NCBI GenBank assembly: GCA_039933175.1
Contig: JBDTOR010000097.1
Coordinates: forward strand, 1-9,101
Direction: 5' to 3'
DNA length: 9,101 nt
Source: Hyphomicrobium_A sp039933175
GTDB lineage: Bacteria; Pseudomonadota; Alphaproteobacteria; Rhizobiales; Hyphomicrobiaceae
Made by a program: the position numbers and the translations under genes. A model generated the notes under the pieces. The model was given only the letters and a program-made list of their open reading frames with translations. It was not told the origin of the DNA and did not search any database. Positions 4,261-9,101 of this stretch are shown piece by piece (position 1 is the first letter of the stretch; the number at the start of each line of letters is the position of its first letter).

Positions 4261-5757
4261 ATGATGCTCGTCGCGCAGTCAGCGAAAGGTACGGCGTTGC
4301 GGTACTTCCCTATCTTCTTCGATCTCGACGGCCGCGACGTGCTCATCGTCGGCGGCGGCGAGAAGGCATTGCAGAAGCTGCGGCTGCTGGCCAAGACGAC
4401 GGCGCGCCTGCGGGTCGTCGCCACCGAAGTCAGCGAAGATATCGCCACATCAGCAATTCCTACACTGGTCATCGAGCGCCACGCCTTCACCGAGGCCGAT
4501 CTCGAGGGCGCTGCCCTGGTCTTCGCCGCCAGTGACGATCCCGAACTCGACGCCCGCGTTGCCGCCGCCGGTCGCGCCCGCGGCCTGCCGACCAACGTCG
4601 TCGACGGCCCTTCCCAGAGCAACTTCATCATGCCGGCCATCGTCGACCGTGATCCGATCATCGTCGCCATCGGTACGGAAGGCGCCGCGCCCATCCTGGC
4701 GCGCGAGATCAAGGCCAAGATCGAAAGCTGGCTGCCGGCCAATTTCGGCGACATCGCCCGGAGAGCGCAGACCCTGCGCCGCCGCGTACAAGAGACGGTC
4801 GCCGACCCGGTGGTGCGCCGGCGGACGTGGGAAGCACTGCTGCAGGGCGCCTGGCGCAAGGCGGTGCTCGATGGAGATGATGCGGCGGCCGACGCAGAAC
4901 TCGACCGCCAGCTTGCTGCCGGTGGCGTGCAGGAGCATCCGGTCGGCAGCGTTGCGCTGATCGGTTGCGGTCCGGGCGAGCCCGACCTCATCACCCTCAA
5001 GGCGCAGCAGCACCTGCAATCCGCGGACGTCCTCGTCGTCGACCGACTGGTCAATCCGGCGATCCTCGAATACGCGCGCCGCGATGCCATCCGCATCGAC
5101 GTCGGCAAGGAGCCCGATGGCAACTCGGCGCTGCAGGACGACATCAATGCCATCCTCGTGCGCGAGGCGCTGAAGGGCCATCGCGTTGCCCGTCTCAAGG
5201 GAGGCGACGCGTTCGTGTTCGGCCGTGCCGCCGAGGAAATGTCCGCTGTTCGTGCAGCCGGGATCGCCGTCGAGGTTGTGCCGGGTATAACAGCGGCGCA
5301 TGCGTGCGCGGCAAGCGTCGGCCTGCCGGTGACACTGCGCACCAAGGTTCGCCAGTTCGCGGTCGTGACGGGCGCTTCGGCCGATGGGCCGCTGGAACTC
5401 GATTGGCCGGCTTTAGCCAAGCCGGGGCAGGCCTTCGCCATCTATATGGGCGTGCGGACCGTGCAGCATTTCCACGACAAGCTGCTCGATGCAGGTGCCG
5501 CGGCGGCGACGCCGGTGGTCATTGTCGAGAACGGCACGCTGGCGAGCGAGCGCGCCGTGGCGACCGATCTGTCGTCGTTGGTGCGCGCCGTCGCCGATAC
5601 CGGTATTCGCGGCCCGGCCGTTATTTTCGTAGGGCTCGACTGGGCCAGCGCCGGACTGTCGCGGCCGGATAAGGTCGAGGAATACAAACTGCAGAACGCG
5701 GGCGCTGGCGAAGCCGTGCAGGCCGGCCGGGTCGCGTCGTGGCAGCATCCGGGGTAA
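4261..5757 (+). CDS. cysG: Siroheme synthase CysG (dehydrogenase/ferrochelatase plus methyltransferase)
   Basis: This is a two-domain protein that converts uroporphyrinogen III to siroheme, the haem-like cofactor of sulfite reductase. Residues 13 to about 225 are the Met8-like NAD-dependent precorrin-2 dehydrogenase and ferrochelatase: FPIFFDL (16-22), the nucleotide-binding GGGEKAL (31-37), NVVD (112-115) and FIMPA (122-126). Residues about 230-475 are the SAM-dependent uroporphyrinogen III methyltransferase: GCGPGEPD (235-242), RLKGGDAFVFGR (311-322), VVPGITAAHACAA (339-351) and VENGT (422-426). At 498 residues it is full length with a somewhat extended C-terminus. The start is uncertain because the ATG has no Shine-Dalgarno. 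An in-frame TTG at 4297 lies 6 bases after AAAGGT and still precedes the first conserved residues. It is the first gene of the cysG-cysJ-cysI operon and supplies the cofactor for CysI. Cytoplasmic. Confidence 0.95.
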   Translation: MMLVAQSAKGTALRYFPIFFDLDGRDVLIVGGGEKALQKLRLLAKTTARLRVVATEVSEDIATSAIPTLVIERHAFTEADLEGAALVFAASDDPELDARVAAAGRARGLPTNVVDGPSQSNFIMPAIVDRDPIIVAIGTEGAAPILAREIKAKIESWLPANFGDIARRAQTLRRRVQETVADPVVRRRTWEALLQGAWRKAVLDGDDAAADAELDRQLAAGGVQEHPVGSVALIGCGPGEPDLITLKAQQHLQSADVLVVDRLVNPAILEYARRDAIRIDVGKEPDGNSALQDDINAILVREALKGHRVARLKGGDAFVFGRAAEEMSAVRAAGIAVEVVPGITAAHACAASVGLPVTLRTKVRQFAVVTGASADGPLELDWPALAKPGQAFAIYMGVRTVQHFHDKLLDAGAAAATPVVIVENGTLASERAVATDLSSLVRAVADTGIRGPAVIFVGLDWASAGLSRPDKVEEYKLQNAGAGEAVQAGRVASWQHPG

Positions 5758-5819
5758 CCCGATATCGAAGGTGGTAGCTTGGCGCCCTGCGCCGGACGAG
5801 AAATGTCGAGGAGGCGTTT
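5758..5819 (+). other. Spacer between cysG and cysJ
   Basis: This 62-bp spacer contains a small GGCGC-CCT-GCGCC inverted repeat at 5781-5793 with no T-run. It ends with a strong GAGGAGG (5808-5814), which sets the cysJ start. No terminator is seen, so cysG and cysJ are probably co-transcribed. Confidence 0.55.
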
Positions 5820-7604
5820 GTGACCGCCCAACCATTGCTTCCGAAGAACGCACCGTTCACCCCGGAAGACATTGATGCACTCAATAGCGTCGTCGCCCGC
5901 ACGACGCCGCAGCAGCGTGCCTGGCTCGCCGGATTCTTCGCCGGCTTCGAGGCGGCGCAGGCTGGAGGTGTGCAGCCGCAGGCTGCCGTCGCCGCCAAGC
6001 CGCGCCAGGCGCTGACGGTCCTTTATGCGAGCGAGAGCGGCAACGCCGAGGCACTCGCCATGCGCACCAAGAAGCTGGCGCAGAAGCACGGTCTCGATGC
6101 CAAGGTTATCGACTTCGCCGACGCCGATCTTGCCGTGCTGTCGAAGGCCAAGAACCTCATCGTGTTTGCTTCGACCTGGGGCGAAGGCGATCCGCCCGGG
6201 CGCGCCGTCGATTTCTACGCCGCGCTGATGGGCCCGGAGGCACCGCGCATCGAGGGCGTGCGCTTTGCCGTGCTGGCGCTCGGCGACACCGCATACGCGC
6301 AGTTCTGCGCCACGGGTAAGGCAATCGACGAGCGTCTGGCGGCGCTGGGCGGTACGCGCGCCTTCGACCGTGTCGATCTCGATCTCGACTATTCGAAGCA
6401 GGCGGCCGAGTGGACCGAGAAGGCGCTGGGCGAGCTTGCCCCGTCGGAAGCCGGCGGCAATGCCACGGTCGTGCACGTCGACTTCAAGGGCGGCCTACTC
6501 GCCCCTGACGATGACGAGCCGCAGTTCACCGCCGACAACCCGTTGACCGGCGAAATCTCGACACTCGTCAATCTCAACGGTTCGGGCTCGACGCGCGAGA
6601 CGTGGCACGTCGAGATCGCCGCCGAGGCGCCCGGCTTCTCCTATCTGCCCGGCGATGCCATCGGCATCGTGCCGGAGAACAACCCGCAAATCGCGCTTGA
6701 GCTGGCCGAGGCGGTTGGTCTTGGAGCTGACGGTGCCGTCGTGCAGAAGCTGCGCGAGCGCTACGACGTGACGACGCTGTCGCGCGCTCTGGTCGAAAGC
6801 TATGCCAAGCTCACGCAGCGCACCGATCTGGCGCACCTCTCCGATGCCAAGGCGTTTGCCGAATTCGCCGAGGATCGCCAGCTCGTCGACCTATTCGAGC
6901 GCTATCCCGAGAAGCTCAAGCCGGAGCAGCTGTACGGCTTGCTGCGTCCGCTGCCGGGCCGGCTGTACTCGGTGGCGTCGAGCCCCAAGGCGCATCCCGG
7001 CGAAGCGCACCTGCTGGTTGGCGCCGTGCGCTGGGAATCTTACGGCAGGAAGCGTGGCGGTGTCGCCTCGACCTACTTCGCCGACCGCCGGCGCGTGGGC
7101 GACGCGGTACGCGTTTACGTCAAGCCGAACCGCCACTTCCGGCTGCCCGAGGACGGCAACCGGCCGATCATCATGATCGGTGCCGGCACCGGCGTCGCGC
7201 CCTATCGCGCCTTCGTCGAGGACCGCGCCGAGGACGGCGCCAAGGGCAAGAGCTGGCTGTTCTTCGGCGAGCGCAACTTCACCAACGACTTCCTCTACCA
7301 GCTCGAATGGCAGGAGGCCCTCGAGTCCGGCACGCTGTCGCGCATCGATGTTGCCTTCTCGCGCGATCAGCCGGAAAAGATCTACGTGCAACAGCGGCTG
7401 TGGGAAGCGCGCAACGACTTGCTCAAGTGGGTCGATGAAGGCGCCCACATCTACGTCTGCGGCGACGAGAAGGGTATGGCGCGCGATGTCGACGTCATGC
7501 TCGGCCGCATCCTCGCCGAAGCCGCCCGCGGCGACGATGAAGCGGGCCGCGCCAAGCTGAAAGAGCTCACCAAGGCCGGCCGCTACCAGCGCGACGTATA
7601 TTGA
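5820..7604 (+). CDS. cysJ: Sulfite reductase [NADPH] flavoprotein alpha subunit CysJ
   Basis: CysJ carries electrons from NADPH through FAD and FMN to the hemoprotein CysI. The 594-residue product is full length and follows the family order. It has an N-terminal helical segment with QQRAWLAGFFAGF (31-43), like the region that assembles the E. coli octamer. The FMN flavodoxin domain shows YASESGNAEALA (69-80), STWGEGDPP (118-126) and LALGDTAYAQFC (152-163). The FAD domain has RLYSVASSP (381-389) and GGVASTYF (413-420). The NADPH domain has GAGTGVAPYRAF (454-465), FFGERN (481-486) and YVCGDEKGMARDV (545-557). The C-terminal residue is Y594, as expected for FAD stacking. The start is GTG at 5820, chosen because GAGGAGG lies 5 bases upstream. 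It sits between cysG and cysI in one operon. Cytoplasmic. Confidence 0.97.
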   Translation: MTAQPLLPKNAPFTPEDIDALNSVVARTTPQQRAWLAGFFAGFEAAQAGGVQPQAAVAAKPRQALTVLYASESGNAEALAMRTKKLAQKHGLDAKVIDFADADLAVLSKAKNLIVFASTWGEGDPPGRAVDFYAALMGPEAPRIEGVRFAVLALGDTAYAQFCATGKAIDERLAALGGTRAFDRVDLDLDYSKQAAEWTEKALGELAPSEAGGNATVVHVDFKGGLLAPDDDEPQFTADNPLTGEISTLVNLNGSGSTRETWHVEIAAEAPGFSYLPGDAIGIVPENNPQIALELAEAVGLGADGAVVQKLRERYDVTTLSRALVESYAKLTQRTDLAHLSDAKAFAEFAEDRQLVDLFERYPEKLKPEQLYGLLRPLPGRLYSVASSPKAHPGEAHLLVGAVRWESYGRKRGGVASTYFADRRRVGDAVRVYVKPNRHFRLPEDGNRPIIMIGAGTGVAPYRAFVEDRAEDGAKGKSWLFFGERNFTNDFLYQLEWQEALESGTLSRIDVAFSRDQPEKIYVQQRLWEARNDLLKWVDEGAHIYVCGDEKGMARDVDVMLGRILAEAARGDDEAGRAKLKELTKAGRYQRDVY

Positions 7605-7641
7605 TGCGAGGGCTAATGGCCCCGCTACAGGACGAGCAGAG

Positions 7642-9101
7642 ATGACCGACGACAATCGCGCCAAGAACGAGATCATCAAGGAGAACAGCCGGCTGCTGCG
7701 CGGCACCATCGCCGAGGGGCTGGCCGATGTCGTCACCGGTGCCATCTCCGAAGATGACTCGCAGCTGACCAAGTTCCACGGCACCTACCTGCAGGACGAC
7801 CGCGACGTCCGTCACGAGCGCGCCAAGAAGATGCTGGAGAAGGCCTACAGCTTCATGATCCGCGTACGCCTGCCGGGCGGCGTGACGACCAGCAAGCAGT
7901 GGCTGTCGCTCGACGCCATCGCCGGCACCTACGCCAACCACACGCTGCGCCTGACGACGCGCCAGACGTTCCAGTTCCACGGCGTCATCAAGTCGAACAT
8001 GAAGCGCACGATGCAGGCGATCAATGCCGCGCTGCTCGATACGCTGGCCGCCTGCGGTGACGTCAACCGCAACGTGCTCGCCACGGGCAACCCATTCCTG
8101 TCGAAGGTGCACGCTGCCGCGCACAAGCTGGCCGTCGATGTGAGCCAGCACCTGCTGCCGCAGACGGGCGCCTATCACGAGATCTGGCTCGACGGCGAGC
8201 AGGTGATGGATCAGAGCGGCCCGGCCAAGAAGGAAGAGGAGCCCATCTACGGCGCCCACTACCTGCCGCGCAAATTCAAGATCGTAATCGCCGTCCCGCC
8301 ATCGAACGATGTCGATATCTTCGCTCACGACCTCGGCTACATCGCCATCGTCGAGAAGGACAAACTGGTCGGCTACAACGTCACCATCGGCGGCGGCATG
8401 GGCATGACGCACGGCGAGCCGGACACCTTCCCCCGCACGGCCGACGTCATCGGATTCTGCACGCCCGAGCAGGCGATCGACGTGGCCGAGAAGGTCCTCA
8501 CCGTGCAGCGCGACTGGGGCAACCGGACGAGCCGCAAGCGCGCGCGCCTCAAATACACGGTCGAGGATCGCGGGCTCGATGCTTACCGCGACGAGGTCGA
8601 GAAGCGCCTCGGCTACAAGCTGGGCGAGCCGCGCCCGTATGAGTTTACCTCGACCGGCGACGTCATCGGCTGGGCGCAGGGCGCCGACAAGAAGTGGCAC
8701 CTGACGCTGTTCGTCGAGAATGGCCGCATCAAGGACGTTCCCGGCTGGAGCTTGCGCACGGCGTTGCGTGAGATCGCCGAATTACATCCCGGCGGCCTCA
8801 TCGTCACCGCCAATCAGAACGTCATCATCGCCAACGTGTCGGCGAAGGCGAAGGCCAAGATCGAGGCGATTCTCATCGAGCATGGCATCGCCATCGGCAC
8901 GGCGCTGTCGGGCATCCGCCGCAGCAGCATGGCGTGCGTCGCGCTGCCGACGTGCGGGCTGGCGCTGGCCGAAAGCGAGCGCTTTCTGCCGGAGTTGCTG
9001 ACGGCGCTGGAAGACTCGCTCGACAAGGCGGGTCTCAACAACGACGAGATCGTCATCCGCATGACCGGCTGCCCGAACGGCTGCGCCCGGCCGTACCTGG
9101 C
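7642..9101 (+). CDS. cysI: Sulfite reductase [NADPH] hemoprotein beta subunit CysI (partial, 3' end missing)
   Basis: CysI performs the six-electron reduction of sulfite to sulfide at a siroheme coupled to a [4Fe-4S] cluster. The frame is open from ATG at 7642 to the right edge, giving 486 complete codons; about 85 residues are missing by comparison with E. coli CysI (570). The early LRGTIAEGL and FHGTYLQDDRD segments are the CysI type rather than the ferredoxin-dependent type. Siroheme-contacting positions match: R74 (RVRLPGG), R143 (VNRNVL), K211 and K213 (YLPRKFK). The cluster and siroheme cysteines are C432-x5-C438 (CVALPTC) and C477-x3-C481 (CPNGC). The gene begins 37 bp after cysJ, with AGGA about 9 bases before the ATG. 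It has an insertion near residues 196-204, rich in Lys and Glu, relative to E. coli. Confidence 0.97.
   Translation, partial: MTDDNRAKNEIIKENSRLLRGTIAEGLADVVTGAISEDDSQLTKFHGTYLQDDRDVRHERAKKMLEKAYSFMIRVRLPGGVTTSKQWLSLDAIAGTYANHTLRLTTRQTFQFHGVIKSNMKRTMQAINAALLDTLAACGDVNRNVLATGNPFLSKVHAAAHKLAVDVSQHLLPQTGAYHEIWLDGEQVMDQSGPAKKEEEPIYGAHYLPRKFKIVIAVPPSNDVDIFAHDLGYIAIVEKDKLVGYNVTIGGGMGMTHGEPDTFPRTADVIGFCTPEQAIDVAEKVLTVQRDWGNRTSRKRARLKYTVEDRGLDAYRDEVEKRLGYKLGEPRPYEFTSTGDVIGWAQGADKKWHLTLFVENGRIKDVPGWSLRTALREIAELHPGGLIVTANQNVIIANVSAKAKAKIEAILIEHGIAIGTALSGIRRSSMACVALPTCGLALAESERFLPELLTALEDSLDKAGLNNDEIVIRMTGCPNGCARPYL

Noticed and set aside
4251..5441. Long minus-strand open frame (396 codons) opposite cysG
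   Set aside because: The translation is a Ser/Ala/Arg-rich shadow of the cysG coding strand, which has every expected motif.
5781..5793. GGCGC-CCT-GCGCC between cysG and cysJ as a terminator
   Set aside because: Only five pairs, a three-base loop and no T-run.
5442..6476. Minus-strand open frame (344 codons) across the cysG/cysJ junction
   Set aside because: It spans parts of two well-supported plus-strand genes; Arg/Gly/Ala-rich, with no recognisable domain.
7567..8700. Minus-strand open frame (377 codons) opposite cysI
   Set aside because: Shadow of cysI, which is open on the plus strand to the edge with conserved siroheme and cluster residues.

Overview
The window is GC-rich bacterial chromosome that reads as an alphaproteobacterium, most likely of the Hyphomicrobiales. 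The grounds are protein flavour, codon use and the compact PQQ operon. This is an inference from reading, not from a database search. Two well-conserved metabolic operons diverge from a shared intergenic region of about 560 bp.

Left half, minus strand: a complete pqqABCDE operon for pyrroloquinoline quinone (PQQ) synthesis. It runs leftwards from the 29-residue precursor peptide gene pqqA (3613-3702), which is too short for ordinary ORF calling, through pqqB (2559-3488), pqqC (1786-2562), pqqD (1481-1783) and pqqE (234-1484). pqqC and pqqD are separate genes, not fused as in Methylobacterium extorquens. pqqB/pqqC and pqqD/pqqE overlap by ATGA, and pqqC and pqqD are separated by 2 bp. Between pqqA and pqqB lies a strong hairpin followed by a T-run, the expected device for making more PqqA precursor than modifying enzymes. 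At the extreme left edge is the first 20 codons of another minus-strand gene, which encodes a Sec signal peptide.

Middle (3703-4260): a non-coding divergent regulatory region rich in inverted repeats. On the pqq side there is a structured leader with a second terminator-like hairpin just ahead of pqqA, and several palindromes that could be operators. On the cys side there are two overlapping promoter candidates and a hairpin touching the cysG start codon.

Right half, plus strand: a sulfite-reduction operon, cysG (siroheme synthase), cysJ (sulfite reductase flavoprotein) and cysI (sulfite reductase hemoprotein, cut by the right edge at about residue 486). CysG makes the siroheme that CysI needs, and CysJ feeds NADPH electrons to CysI, so the three form one functional unit reducing sulfite to sulfide.

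No mobile elements, CRISPR arrays, tRNA or rRNA were seen. I found no unknown enzyme system. The least explained parts are the structured pqqA leader and the dyad-rich divergent region.
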